A DNA stretch of 64,000 nucleotides. It comes from Pseudoduganella ginsengisoli. Its GTDB lineage: Bacteria; Pseudomonadota; Gammaproteobacteria; Burkholderiales; Burkholderiaceae_D. The stretch lies in NCBI RefSeq assembly GCF_009720865.1, contig NZ_WNLA01000019.1:62001-126000 (forward strand), written 5' to 3'. The notes beneath the pieces are model-generated. The model was not told the origin of the DNA. It saw only the letters and a list, made by a program, of their open reading frames with translations, and did not search any database. A program made the position numbers and the translations under genes. Each line of letters opens with the position of its first letter. The first letter of the stretch is position 1. Below are positions 1 to 9,286 of the stretch, piece after piece.

Positions 1-2
1 CC

Positions 3-1001
3 TATGCGAAAATGGCCAGGATCGTCCGGACCACCAACTTTGCCGGTCCGCTCATTACCATGGGTAACATGAGCACGAATACGGCAGACCCTGGAAACAC
101 CGGCAGTTCCCGCATTGAAAATATCTGGATTTCCAGCCAGCGCGACCACGTGGTCAATGGTACGACGATCTCCTACATTGGCCAGCCTACCATTGCCATG
201 TACAGCGGATACGGGTCAAGTATTTCAAATTCCCGTTTGGAGAATGCGGTTGGTGGAACCAACATTGAAATCTTTGACTATGGCTGCAAAGATTTTGTCA
301 TCTATAACAACCTGATCACGGGTTATACGAATACGCATTACAGTTTTGCGGGCGACGGCCGTTATACGGACGGCATCACGATCAAGTGCGGTTCGACTAC
401 CGTCACCAACAATACCGTGATCGATGCCAGTGACGTAGGGGTGATCACTTTCTTTAGCCCGACGCAGACACAGGCGACGAAAATGGAAAACAACTTCGTT
501 ATTGCCACTGGCGTCTCCGCCTATGCCGCCTATATGTATGAGCCATGGGGCGCTGCAGCGGGCGAATCGCGCGTGATCTTCGACTTCAATGGTTCCACCA
601 TCAAGAACAATAATTTCTGGGGTGGTCCTGGCACGCACTTCGATATCGGTATTTCCGTAGGCGCCCGCGCATGGCATGGCAGCAGCGTGCATGTCGGAAA
701 AAATGGCTTTGTCCAGGGAAATTCAAACCAGGGTATTCCGACAGCCATGCAAATCGGTATTGGCATTGATTCCATGCCCGACACCACCGTTGGCAGCAAT
801 GCGTTGAATTATCAGCTGTATAACAACGGCTGGTGCGCAAAAGGCGTTTTGCTTGCCAATACGGGATACGACACGGTTGCCGGCGTACAAGTGCAAAACG
901 CAACCCCATCACGCATCGCCAGCAATACCAACAATGGCTCGGTAGTCAACTATACCAACACCGCCATCCAGGCATGCGCCGGACATCCGGCATCGCAATA
1001 A
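3..1001 (+). CDS. Right-handed beta-helix protein, C-terminal part (5' cut by window)
   Basis: The frame is open to the left edge, so the gene begins outside the window; the first ATG inside (12) need not be the start. The visible part of about 330 residues is rich in Asn, Gly, Thr and Ser, with short repeating strand-turn units such as NNTVID, NNLITG and NNFVIA. This is the texture of pectate-lyase or polygalacturonase-like parallel beta-helices. Such proteins are usually secreted and act on polysaccharides, but no catalytic set could be recognised here. It converges on the downstream minus-strand peptidase genes. Fold assignment is fairly secure; substrate is unknown. Confidence 0.6.
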   Translation, partial: YAKMARIVRTTNFAGPLITMGNMSTNTADPGNTGSSRIENIWISSQRDHVVNGTTISYIGQPTIAMYSGYGSSISNSRLENAVGGTNIEIFDYGCKDFVIYNNLITGYTNTHYSFAGDGRYTDGITIKCGSTTVTNNTVIDASDVGVITFFSPTQTQATKMENNFVIATGVSAYAAYMYEPWGAAAGESRVIFDFNGSTIKNNNFWGGPGTHFDIGISVGARAWHGSSVHVGKNGFVQGNSNQGIPTAMQIGIGIDSMPDTTVGSNALNYQLYNNGWCAKGVLLANTGYDTVAGVQVQNATPSRIASNTNNGSVVNYTNTAIQACAGHPASQ

Positions 1002-1020
1002 GCCAATCGGCAGCGATGTG

Positions 1021-1049
1021 GCGGCGCAAGGCGGGTAGCGTTGCGCCGC
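1021..1049. terminator. Hairpin between convergent genes
   Basis: A 9-bp perfect inverted repeat (GCGGCGCAA / TTGCGCCGC) with an 11-nt loop lies between the stop codons of the beta-helix gene and the convergent peptidase gene. No clear T-run follows on either strand, so it is at best a weak or bidirectional terminator. Confidence 0.35.
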
Positions 1050-1071
1050 TCTCACTGACTACAAGCCGGCT

Positions 1072-2418
1072 TTACGCCCAGCCCATTGCAGTTTGAATGC
1101 CGGTCAGGACCACCTGTACGGAATCCGCGTTACTGGAGACTTGATCGACAACCTGGGCGGCCAAGCCCACCGGAGCATTGTCGATCTGGTAGGTGATGGC
1201 AAAGTTCGCGCTGACCGTGGTCCGGTTCATCAGATAATCGTGCTCAGCCAACGATGGTGTGCCGGGACCAAACGTGGAATTTTCCACATTGTTCATCAGC
1301 GTGACAGCGAGTTCGCCGCGGGTCAGCGTTTTGTTCGCCAGCAGATTCGCCCAGTATGCCCGGCCGCCACTGTCGGCGGCGTGGTTCATCGTATTGACAT
1401 AAATTGCGTCGACATATGCCGCGTCCGACAAACCGGCATACTTGGCCTGCGCTTCGCCGGAATTGTACATATTGTTGGCGATCTGCTTCGCCGTTTGGCC
1501 CGCTTTCATTTGGCCTGCCCAGTATTCCAGGCCGCTACGGTCGGCTGCGCGGTCCAGCAGGCTGGCGTAAAGCTGCGCCATTTCCACGCGTTGTGGTGTC
1601 CATTCCAGATCAACGCCGGAAATGCCATTCATCACGTTCAGCGAAAAGCCGCCATCCCAGGTGAATCCTGACTCGGCATTGGAAAAAGTGGCAAGCTGAT
1701 CGTATGGCAGGTAGCCGAAGCCATTGTCTCCCCACTCTGCACCCCACGAGTTCTCGATAATATAGGAGCCGCCATGCAGACTATCGTCTTTACCGACGAT
1801 GACCATCGCGTGATAAGAGCCTGGCTGAAATTGTCCAAACGAAAGGTAATTCTGGTCTTGCAGCGATCCATCCAGCAAGCTGAGTGCCCATGGAATTTCA
1901 GAACTCAGTAGCACCGGCTTACCTTGCATGAGGTATTCGCCGATGACTTGTTTCAAGTGCTGTTGTTTGTGCTGTACGTCCGTTTCAAGGATGCCGCTGG
2001 CTTTGTCGCCATTCAACCAGAGGGCATGGTCGCCCAAGTCGGTGTAACCGGTTAATTTTTGTGTGGCAGCGTTGGCATAGACTGCATCGCTTGGCTTGAT
2101 GTACATCGTACTGCCAGGATCGCCGCTCCCACCATAGGGCAGCGCGACAGCCTGATCGGCAATGCCTTTGACCTTCGCACTCTCCAGCGCATCCTTAACA
2201 AACTTTACGCCAGCGTCACTGTTAACCGTGTTTTCGATGACGCGGGTATCGTAATAAAGCTGTTCGCGGGCCAATTCGCCTACATCTTTGTGGTATTCCC
2301 TGGTCTGCAGGCGAATCGCCTGGGTGATGGCATTGGCCACGCAAGAGTTTTCCGTCTTCTGGTCAAAAGTGGCGCCCGAAAATTTTCCGAGATTAATTTT
2401 GCTTGCAACAACTGTCAT
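1072..2418 (-). CDS. Papain-like C1 peptidase with C-terminal DUF4214 region
   Basis: The protein has 448 residues. The N-terminal half has the papain order: an oxyanion Gln and catalytic Cys in FDQKTENSCVANA (about 18-30), a His in YHAMVIVG, and an Asn in IENSWG. The C-terminal part carries DUF4214 signatures (LYASLLDRAADRSGLEYW, then a NTMNHAADSGGRAYWANLL repeat). DUF4214 is common in large exported surface proteins. No classical signal peptide is visible, so export, if any, would be by a leaderless route; no transporter is adjacent. A close paralogue lies immediately upstream in the same orientation (2619-3959). Start ATG at 2416-2418 is preceded by a purine-rich GAGGAAACAAAC. Family call is strong; target is unknown. 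Confidence 0.85.
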   Translation of the reverse strand: MTVVASKINLGKFSGATFDQKTENSCVANAITQAIRLQTREYHKDVGELAREQLYYDTRVIENTVNSDAGVKFVKDALESAKVKGIADQAVALPYGGSGDPGSTMYIKPSDAVYANAATQKLTGYTDLGDHALWLNGDKASGILETDVQHKQQHLKQVIGEYLMQGKPVLLSSEIPWALSLLDGSLQDQNYLSFGQFQPGSYHAMVIVGKDDSLHGGSYIIENSWGAEWGDNGFGYLPYDQLATFSNAESGFTWDGGFSLNVMNGISGVDLEWTPQRVEMAQLYASLLDRAADRSGLEYWAGQMKAGQTAKQIANNMYNSGEAQAKYAGLSDAAYVDAIYVNTMNHAADSGGRAYWANLLANKTLTRGELAVTLMNNVENSTFGPGTPSLAEHDYLMNRTTVSANFAITYQIDNAPVGLAAQVVDQVSSNADSVQVVLTGIQTAMGWA

Positions 2419-2618
2419 GTTTGTTTCCTCAGTAAAGATGGTAGTTGCAATTAAATAAAAGATTCAAAATTTGCAACATCCAGCATGTTACTGGGAAATT
2501 AAGAAAAATGAAATATTTATTGATAACAAAATGACAGTGTAGATCGCAGTTGGGGGAGGCAAACCCGGCAGGCTTGCCTCCGTCCGTCAGCCTGCATTCA
2601 AGCTGGCTGCTGAATTGC

Positions 2619-3959
2619 TTATGCCCAGCCCATCATGCTCTGGATACCAACCAGCGTTGCCTGAACCGAGTTGGCGTCACTGGTGACATTGTCCACCGCC
2701 CAAGCACCAATATCGGTATGGCTATCAATCTGGTAAGTGATGGCGAAGTTTGCACTGACCGCCGTGCGGTTCATCAGATAATCATGCTCGGCGATTGATG
2801 GTGAACCGGCGGCGCCGGTCGTATTCTCGACGTTATTCATCAATGTCACGGCGAATTCGCCACGAGAGATTACTTTTCTAGTAATCAAGTCGGCCCAATA
2901 CGCTTTGCCGCCCGCATCTGCCGCATGTCCCATTGTATTGATGTACATTTCGTTGACGAATGCCGCGTCCGTCAAGCTGCCGTATTTGGCGGCAACTTCG
3001 CCCGATGAATACATAAAGTTGGCAATTGCATTAATGCTCTGCCCCGCCTTCATCGTGCCTGCCCAATATTCCAGTCCAGAGTGATCAGCTGCGCGGTCCA
3101 GCAGTGTGGCGTAGAGCTGCGCAACTTCTTTGCGCTGTGCAGTCCATTCCAGATTAATGCCGTCACTGCCATTGGTGAGGCCATAGGCGACAGCGAGACC
3201 CGTCAGGCGATAGCCGCTTTCGCTTTGGGCGGCCGTGCCGAATTGGTTATACGGGATATAGCCTAAGCCATTCGCGCCCCAGCCGGTACCCCAGGAGTTT
3301 TCCACGATATACGAGCCGCCATGCAGATTGTCATCTTTGCCGACGATGACCATCGTGTGAAACCCTTCTGGCGAGCTTTGTGCAAAAGTAAAATAATTCT
3401 GCGATGCTAAAGGTCCAGAGAGAGAGGCGATGCCTACAGGGACTTCGGCGCTGAATATCACTGGTTTCCCTTCCATCAAATACTCGCCAATGACTTGTTG
3501 CAGGTGCGCCTGTTTATTTGCCACATTGAATTCGAATCCCTTTGTTCGGTCGCCGTTGACGTAATTGAAGTGATCCTCAAGATTCGTGTAGCCAACCAGT
3601 TTTTGTGTCGCAGCGTTGGCATATACAGAGCTGCTCGGCTGCACAAACATCGAACTGTTTGTCCCATGTGTTCCGCTGTAAGGCAGTGCAACGGCTTGAT
3701 CGGCTATGCCTTTGCTCATCGCCGCGTTAAGTGCAATGTGGACCGGGACACCGGTATCGGTACTCACGTTGCCCCACAGCGTTCTCGCGTCGTAGTAAAG
3801 CTGTTCCCGCGCTAATTCGCCTGAATCTTTGTGGTATTCCCGGGTCTGCAGGCGGATTGCTTGAGCAATAGCATTTGCTGTACAGGAATTTTGGTCCCCT
3901 TGATCAAACACTGCGCCAGAGTACTTACTTAAATCGATTTTGCTTGCGATAACTGACAT
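2619..3959 (-). CDS. Papain-like C1 peptidase with C-terminal DUF4214 region (paralogue)
   Basis: The 446-residue protein is collinear with the 1072-2418 product: SxIASKIDLSKYSG start, FDQGDQNSCTANA with the catalytic Cys, FHTMVIVGKDD with the His, VENSWG with the Asn, then two DUF4214-type blocks (LYATLLDRAADHSGLEYW and NTMGHAADAGGKAYWADLI). The pair is a tandem duplication about 200 bp apart with clear sequence divergence, so not a recent copy. Both keep all catalytic residues and are probably both functional. The 200-bp gap between them is A+T-richer and could hold a separate promoter for the downstream copy. No signal peptide is seen. Confidence 0.85.
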   Translation of the reverse strand: MSVIASKIDLSKYSGAVFDQGDQNSCTANAIAQAIRLQTREYHKDSGELAREQLYYDARTLWGNVSTDTGVPVHIALNAAMSKGIADQAVALPYSGTHGTNSSMFVQPSSSVYANAATQKLVGYTNLEDHFNYVNGDRTKGFEFNVANKQAHLQQVIGEYLMEGKPVIFSAEVPVGIASLSGPLASQNYFTFAQSSPEGFHTMVIVGKDDNLHGGSYIVENSWGTGWGANGLGYIPYNQFGTAAQSESGYRLTGLAVAYGLTNGSDGINLEWTAQRKEVAQLYATLLDRAADHSGLEYWAGTMKAGQSINAIANFMYSSGEVAAKYGSLTDAAFVNEMYINTMGHAADAGGKAYWADLITRKVISRGEFAVTLMNNVENTTGAAGSPSIAEHDYLMNRTAVSANFAITYQIDSHTDIGAWAVDNVTSDANSVQATLVGIQSMMGWA

Positions 3960-4091
3960 TTATTTCCTTTAGTAGTGAATTTTCATTTCCGTGAATACAT
4001 TAGGAAATGGAAAATCATTCTAAAGCGAAATTATCAAATTGAAAATATTATTTTTAATATAATTTCAATTGCTATGGCAAGCGTACAGTAC

Positions 4092-4697
4092 TTATAATTT
4101 CCCTTTGTAGCCGACAAACACCCCGCCCGGCAGCAGCTGCACCGACCACGGCCCCCGCTGGTGTTCCAGATAGCCAGTCGCCGCGCCAATTGCCGCCCCC
4201 GCCACCACATCGCTTTGCCAGTGATCCCGCGTTTTTACACGCGACACCATCTGGTAAGCCGGTAACGCTGCCAGCAGCCACACGGCCGGCTGTTCGCGGC
4301 CATATTCCATGATCATCGGCGTCACCAGCGCCGCTGTTCCCGCCGCATGGCGGCTGGGGAAACTGTCGCCGCCTTTGTGCCAGCGGTCCGGGTCGGCCGT
4401 CTCGGATGGCCGCTCGCGTCCAGCCAAGTGCTTCAGGACGGAGGATGCTGCATACGATACGACAAACGCTTCGCCCCCTTGCCACAGCGCGCGCCCGGTC
4501 CGGTCTTCACTGCCCAGGTACAGCGCGCCGCCGGCGGTTGCTGCCAGCGCGGCGGCTGCCACGCCATCCGCGTGTTGCCAGAAACCGCCGGGATCGGCGC
4601 CGAGACGGTGGTCAAAGCCGGCAGCATGGGCGGGCAGGGCGAGGGTGGTGGCGAACACGGTGGCCACAGCGGTGGCCGCGAAAGTAGAGGAGCGCAT
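4092..4697 (-). CDS. PAP2-family membrane-associated phosphatase
   Basis: The 201-residue protein begins with an apparent signal peptide (ATTLALPAHA, cleavage near 25). It has the three acid-phosphatase motifs: KHLAGRERP (KX6RP), the PSRH variant of PSGH, and SRVKTRDHWQSDV (SRX5HX3D). Gly-to-Arg in the second motif is a change near the active site but leaves the catalytic His. The family dephosphorylates phosphatidic acid, undecaprenyl pyrophosphate or similar substrates on the outer side of the membrane. It is only about 200 residues, with a hydrophobic middle, and is transcribed divergently from typA. The exact substrate cannot be told. Confidence 0.85.
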   Translation of the reverse strand: MRSSTFAATAVATVFATTLALPAHAAGFDHRLGADPGGFWQHADGVAAAALAATAGGALYLGSEDRTGRALWQGGEAFVVSYAASSVLKHLAGRERPSETADPDRWHKGGDSFPSRHAAGTAALVTPMIMEYGREQPAVWLLAALPAYQMVSRVKTRDHWQSDVVAGAAIGAATGYLEHQRGPWSVQLLPGGVFVGYKGKL

Positions 4698-4782
4698 CGG
4701 ATCAGTTTGAGTTAAACGATCCGCAACTATAGGATAAAATCCCGCATTCTGGCGGTTTCACCGCCAATCTTAGCCCCAACCG

Positions 4783-4812
4783 TTCAGAATGTTGCCCGCT
4801 GTGTGCTATACT
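4783..4812 (+). promoter_or_regulatory. Candidate sigma-70 promoter of typA
   Basis: TTCAGA and TATACT are separated by 18 bp. Transcription would begin near 4819, giving a leader of about 54 nt before the ATG at 4873. It lies in the divergent gap with the PAP2 gene. Confidence 0.45.
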
Positions 4813-4872
4813 AGTGGGTTCCAGTCTCGCACATCGTGTGCGCACCGCAGTTTCCCTGTACTTACAACGACT

Positions 4873-6708
4873 ATGTCTAATACTAAACGCGCTATCCGCA
4901 ATATCGCCATCATCGCCCACGTTGACCACGGCAAGACCACCCTGGTCGACCAACTGCTGCGTCAGTCCGGCACCTTCCGTGAAAACCAGCAAGTCGACAC
5001 CCGCGTGATGGACTCGAATGACCTCGAGAAGGAGCGCGGCATTACGATTCTGTCGAAGAACTGCGCAGTGGAATACGAAGGCACCCACATCAACATCGTC
5101 GACACCCCGGGCCACGCCGACTTCGGCGGCGAAGTGGAACGTGTGCTGTCGATGGTGGATTCGGTTCTGTTGCTGGTGGATGCCCAGGAAGGCCCAATGC
5201 CACAGACCCGTTTCGTGACCCGTAAAGCACTGGCCCTGGGCCTGAAGCCGATCGTCGTCGTGAACAAGATCGACCGTCCAGGCGCACGCGCTGACTGGGC
5301 CATCAACCAGACGTTCGAACTGTTCGACAAGCTGGGCGCCACCGATGAACAGCTGGACTTCCCTATCGTGTACGCATCGGGCCTGAACGGCTACGCTGGC
5401 ATGGATGAATCCGTGCGCGGCGGCGACATGAAGCCACTGTTCGACGCGATCCTGAAATACGTGCCGGTGCGTGACGATAACCCGGACGGCCCGCTGCAAA
5501 TGCAAATCACGTCGCTGGACTACTCGTCGTACGTGGGCAAGATCGGTATCGGCCGCATCAACCGTGGCCGCATCAAGGCCGGCCAGGACGTCGTGGTGCT
5601 GAACGGCCCAGACTCGACCCCGATCAAGGGCCGCATCAACCAGGTGCTGAATTTCAAGGGCCTGGAGCGCGTGCTGGTGGACGAAGCCGTTGCCGGCGAC
5701 ATTATCCTGATCAACGGTATCGAAGACATCGGCATCGGTTCCACCGTGTGCGCGCCGGATACGCCGGAAGCGCTGCCTATGCTGACCGTTGACGAGCCAA
5801 CCTTGACCATGAACTTCATGGTCAACAGCTCGCCGCTGGCCGGCCGCGAAGGCAAATTCGTGACGTCGCGCCAGCTGCGCGACCGCCTGGACCGCGAACT
5901 GAAATCCAACGTGGCGCTGCGCGTGCTGCCAACCGACGACGACACCATCTTTGAAGTGTCGGGCCGCGGCGAACTGCACCTGACCATTTTGCTGGAAAAC
6001 ATGCGCCGTGAAGGTTTCGAGCTGGCCGTGTCCCGTCCACGCGTGGTGTTCAAGGAAATCGATGGCGTCAAGTGCGAGCCATATGAAAACCTGACCGTTG
6101 ACGTGGAAGAAGTCAACCAGGGCGGCGTCATGGAAGAACTGGGCCGCCGCCGTGGCGACCTGCAAAACATGGAATCGGACGGCAAAGGCCGTGTGCGTCT
6201 GGAATACCGCATTCCAGCCCGTGGCCTGATCGGCTTCCAGTCGGAATTCATGACCTTGACGCGCGGCACCGGCCTGATGAGCCACGTGTTCGACGCGTAC
6301 TCGCCAGTCGACAACTCGAAAGGCGAACTGGCCGGCCGCCGCAACGGTGTGCTGATCTCGCAAGACGACGGCCAGGCAGTTGCTTACGCGCTGTGGAAAC
6401 TGCAAGACCGCGGCCGTATGTTCGTTGAGCACAACACGCCAGTGTACGAAGGCATGATCATCGGTATCCACTCGCGCGACAACGACCTGGTGGTGAACCC
6501 GATCAAGGGCAAACAGCTGACCAACGTGCGCGCTTCCGGCACCGACGAAGCCGTGCGCCTGGTACCGCCAGTCCAGCTGTCGCTGGAATACGCGGTGGAA
6601 TTCATCGAAGACGACGAACTGGTGGAAATCACCCCGAAATCGATCCGTCTGCGCAAGCGCTACCTGAAAGAACACGAGCGCAAGAAAGCCCAGCGCGAAG
6701 GCGCGTAA
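4873..6708 (+). CDS. typA: Ribosome-associated translational GTPase TypA/BipA
   Basis: The 611-residue product starts [23 protein letters not shown]; the ATG at 4873 is chosen over the upstream in-frame ATG at 4789 because the family starts here. It has G1 [10 protein letters not shown]2 RGITI, G3 [12 protein letters not shown] and G4 NKIDRPGA, then EF-G-like domains II, III and V and the TypA-specific C-terminal domain, all at usual length. TypA binds the ribosome with GTP and assists 50S assembly and stress or low-temperature growth. The gene is monocistronic: promoter upstream, strong intrinsic terminator downstream. The Shine-Dalgarno sequence is weak. Confidence 0.97.
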   Translation: MSNTKRAIRNIAIIAHVDHGKTTLVDQLLRQSGTFRENQQVDTRVMDSNDLEKERGITILSKNCAVEYEGTHINIVDTPGHADFGGEVERVLSMVDSVLLLVDAQEGPMPQTRFVTRKALALGLKPIVVVNKIDRPGARADWAINQTFELFDKLGATDEQLDFPIVYASGLNGYAGMDESVRGGDMKPLFDAILKYVPVRDDNPDGPLQMQITSLDYSSYVGKIGIGRINRGRIKAGQDVVVLNGPDSTPIKGRINQVLNFKGLERVLVDEAVAGDIILINGIEDIGIGSTVCAPDTPEALPMLTVDEPTLTMNFMVNSSPLAGREGKFVTSRQLRDRLDRELKSNVALRVLPTDDDTIFEVSGRGELHLTILLENMRREGFELAVSRPRVVFKEIDGVKCEPYENLTVDVEEVNQGGVMEELGRRRGDLQNMESDGKGRVRLEYRIPARGLIGFQSEFMTLTRGTGLMSHVFDAYSPVDNSKGELAGRRNGVLISQDDGQAVAYALWKLQDRGRMFVEHNTPVYEGMIIGIHSRDNDLVVNPIKGKQLTNVRASGTDEAVRLVPPVQLSLEYAVEFIEDDELVEITPKSIRLRKRYLKEHERKKAQREGA

Positions 6709-6735
6709 TCCATCACGGATTGCCTGTCTGAAGAA

Positions 6736-6769
6736 GCCCGCCGCCTCGTATGAGCCGGCGGGCTTTTTT
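6736..6769 (+). terminator. Intrinsic terminator of typA
   Basis: An 8-bp perfect GC stem (GCCCGCCG / CGGCGGGC) with a 12-nt loop is followed by six T, 27 bp after the typA stop. Confidence 0.9.
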
Positions 6770-6839
6770 CATGCCTGATACGCCATGCGCGGGTGAATTG
6801 TGGTCTACTTAGCGGGCACCCCCACTACCGGAGATTTGC

Positions 6840-9203
6840 ATGAGTAACCCGGCTTTTGGCTTGTTTGGACAGGCCGTGGAATACTGGACCGACGCGTGGC
6901 AGCGGTCCATTTTGATGATGGATGTGCTGTACCAGCGCGGCAATGAGCGCAATGCGCGTGAACACGAAACCGCGCCGCACGTCCTCACCTTTGAATTCGA
7001 TACCCTCATCGATGGCCGAACCTTGGAGCGGCCTTGCAACTACAGCCTGATGCGCATCGTGCCGCCGCCCGGCGTCGTCATCGATGACACCAAGCGCCCC
7101 TTCATCGTGTTCGATCCGCGCGCGGGCCATGGTCCCGGCATCGCCGGCATGAAACAGGACAGTGAAATCGGCGTCGTGCTCAAGGCGGGCAATCCCTGCT
7201 ATTTTGTTGGCTTCCTGCCGAACCCGGAACCGGGCCAGACCATCGAAGATGTGTGCCGGGCCGAAGCGAAATTCATCGAACACGTGGCCAGCCTGCATCC
7301 GCACGCGGAAGGCAAACCGGCGCTGATCGCCAATTGCCAGGCCGGCTGGCAAATCATGATGACGGCCGCGCTGCGGCCCGGCATCACCGGCCCGCTGATG
7401 CTGGCTGGTGCGCCGCTGTCGTATTGGGCCGGCGTGCGCGGCAAGAATCCGCTGCGCTACCTTGGTGGCTTGTATGGCGGAACCTGGCTGACGTCGCTCG
7501 CAGGTGACCTGGGCAATGGCCATTTCGATGGCGCACACCTGGTGTCGAATTTTGAAAACATGAATCCCGCCAATACGTACTGGAAGAAGGCGTACAACGT
7601 ATACGCCAACGTCGATACGGAAGCGGAGCGCTTCCTGGAATTCGAACGGTGGTGGGGCAACCCAGTGCTGTTGAATGCCCATGAAATGCAATTCATTGCC
7701 GACAACCTGTTCGTTGGCAACCGGCTGTCGAACGGCACCATCCACGACAGTGAAGGCCGCCGCATTGACCTGCGCAACATCAGCGCGCCCATCATCGTGT
7801 TTTGTTCATGGGGCGATGACATCACGCCGCCGCAGCAAGCGTTGGGATGGCTGCTGGACTTGTATGAAGACGACGCCGCGCTGGTCGCGGCTGGGCAGAC
7901 GGTCATTTATTCGACGCACCAGTCGATCGGCCACCTGGGCATTTTTGTATCGGCGTCGGTCGCGAACAAGGAGCATGAGGAATTCACGCGCTCGATGGAT
8001 TTGATCGACGTACTGCCGCCGGGACTGTATGAAGCCGTGTTCGTGGAAAAAAGCGATGACATGGCAAACCCGGACCTGGCCGACGGCCGCTACGTGATGC
8101 GCTTCGAGCGGCGCGACGTACGCTCGCTGGCGGCGCTGGGCGGCAATGATGATGAAGATGAACGCCGCTTTGCCACTGTGGCGCGGCTGTCGGAAGTCAC
8201 GCAGGGCCTGTACCGCACGTATGCCAGTCCCGTGGTGAAAGCCGTAGCCAGCGAACCAGTGGCGGAATGGCTGCGCTTCATGCATCCGTACCGGCTGCGC
8301 TATGAAACGTTTTCCGACAAAAATCCGTTCATGCGCGGCATCCCGGCACTGGCCGAAAAGGTGCGCGCGGAACGCCAGCCTGTGTCCGACGACAATCCCT
8401 TCCTGAAGATGCAGGAACAAATGTCGGAAAACATCACCGCCATGCTGGACCAGTACAAACACGTGCGCGACAACTGGGTGGAAAACTTCTTCCTCGGCGT
8501 CTATGGCCAGCCGCTGCTGCAAACCCTGGTGGGCTTGCGGGCGGATTCCGGCAGTGTGCGCCGCCGCATCGGCCGTGACATTGCCCGCGAATCCGTGCTG
8601 GCCGCGCGCCGCACGGAGCTGGCAAAGCACATGGCGACCGGCGGCGAGCCGGATGGCGTGATCCGCTCGCTGCTGTACGTGGCGCGCAGCCCGGAAATGC
8701 GGGCTGCCGACGAACGGGCATTTGCCGCGCTGCGCGAAGTGCGCCAGCGCATCCCGGCCAGCCGCCGCGTATCGTTGGCGCGCTTCAAGGAAATCGTCCA
8801 CGAGCAAAACATGATTCTTCAACTGGACGAAGCGCGCGCCATGGCGGAAATGCCGAACCTGATGCCGTCCGAGCCGGAAGAGCGCCTGCGGGTCTGGAAC
8901 AGTATCCGCTCCATCATGACGGCGGCCGGCGAGCTGAAAGGCGAAGCGGCGCGGCGGCTGGCGTATGTGGGCGAACTGCTGAACAGTCCGGCGGCGGCAA
9001 TCGCTTCCGCGCCGCCGACAGCGCCGGATGCGGCGTTGCCGCACGTGACGCTGGAATTGAAGGCCAATCCGTTGGGGCCGATTCCGACGTCGGCTGCCGG
9101 TGTCGGGGCCGATAGCGAACCGCCACCGTTTGTGCCCCCACAAGCGGCGTCGCGGGCGTCGGGGGCATCCAAAGGCAAAGGGCGGGGAAAGACGCCCAAG
9201 TAA
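6840..9203 (+). CDS. DUF3141 alpha/beta-hydrolase-like protein
   Basis: The 787-residue product starts MSNPAFGLFGQAVEYWTDAWQR, typical of DUF3141, a family related to polyhydroxyalkanoate synthases. An alpha/beta-hydrolase core is visible: NCQAGWQIMMTAA (about 165) sits where the nucleophile elbow would be but has Gln-Ala-Gly rather than a G-x-S/C-x-G motif, followed by APIIVFCSWGDDITPP (acid site) and HQSIGHLGIF (His site). The C-terminal third is charged, then a low-complexity Pro/Ala tail ends in a basic KGKGRGKTPK. SD GGAG precedes the ATG. It stands alone between typA and dusA. Role in PHA or acyl metabolism is inference. Confidence 0.8.
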   Translation: MSNPAFGLFGQAVEYWTDAWQRSILMMDVLYQRGNERNAREHETAPHVLTFEFDTLIDGRTLERPCNYSLMRIVPPPGVVIDDTKRPFIVFDPRAGHGPGIAGMKQDSEIGVVLKAGNPCYFVGFLPNPEPGQTIEDVCRAEAKFIEHVASLHPHAEGKPALIANCQAGWQIMMTAALRPGITGPLMLAGAPLSYWAGVRGKNPLRYLGGLYGGTWLTSLAGDLGNGHFDGAHLVSNFENMNPANTYWKKAYNVYANVDTEAERFLEFERWWGNPVLLNAHEMQFIADNLFVGNRLSNGTIHDSEGRRIDLRNISAPIIVFCSWGDDITPPQQALGWLLDLYEDDAALVAAGQTVIYSTHQSIGHLGIFVSASVANKEHEEFTRSMDLIDVLPPGLYEAVFVEKSDDMANPDLADGRYVMRFERRDVRSLAALGGNDDEDERRFATVARLSEVTQGLYRTYASPVVKAVASEPVAEWLRFMHPYRLRYETFSDKNPFMRGIPALAEKVRAERQPVSDDNPFLKMQEQMSENITAMLDQYKHVRDNWVENFFLGVYGQPLLQTLVGLRADSGSVRRRIGRDIARESVLAARRTELAKHMATGGEPDGVIRSLLYVARSPEMRAADERAFAALREVRQRIPASRRVSLARFKEIVHEQNMILQLDEARAMAEMPNLMPSEPEERLRVWNSIRSIMTAAGELKGEAARRLAYVGELLNSPAAAIASAPPTAPDAALPHVTLELKANPLGPIPTSAAGVGADSEPPPFVPPQAASRASGASKGKGRGKTPK

Positions 9204-9244
9204 GCCAGTGCAAGGATGGTGGCAAGCCGGCTTAAATCTGCTTG

Positions 9245-9250
9245 TATAAT
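9245..9250 (+). promoter_or_regulatory. Candidate -10 box of dusA
   Basis: A perfect TATAAT lies 37 bp before the chosen dusA ATG; no convincing -35 is seen. An upstream TTG-initiated reading frame would run through this box, which is one reason for choosing the start at 9287. Confidence 0.4.
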
Positions 9251-9286
9251 ATGCAGCCCGATTTTCGCCCCCTCACGCTTGCCATC

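Noticed and set aside
4702-6675. 657-codon open frame opposite typA
   Set aside because: It is the antisense shadow of a highly conserved, G+C-rich gene, is rich in His, Gln and Val, and has no ribosome-binding site.
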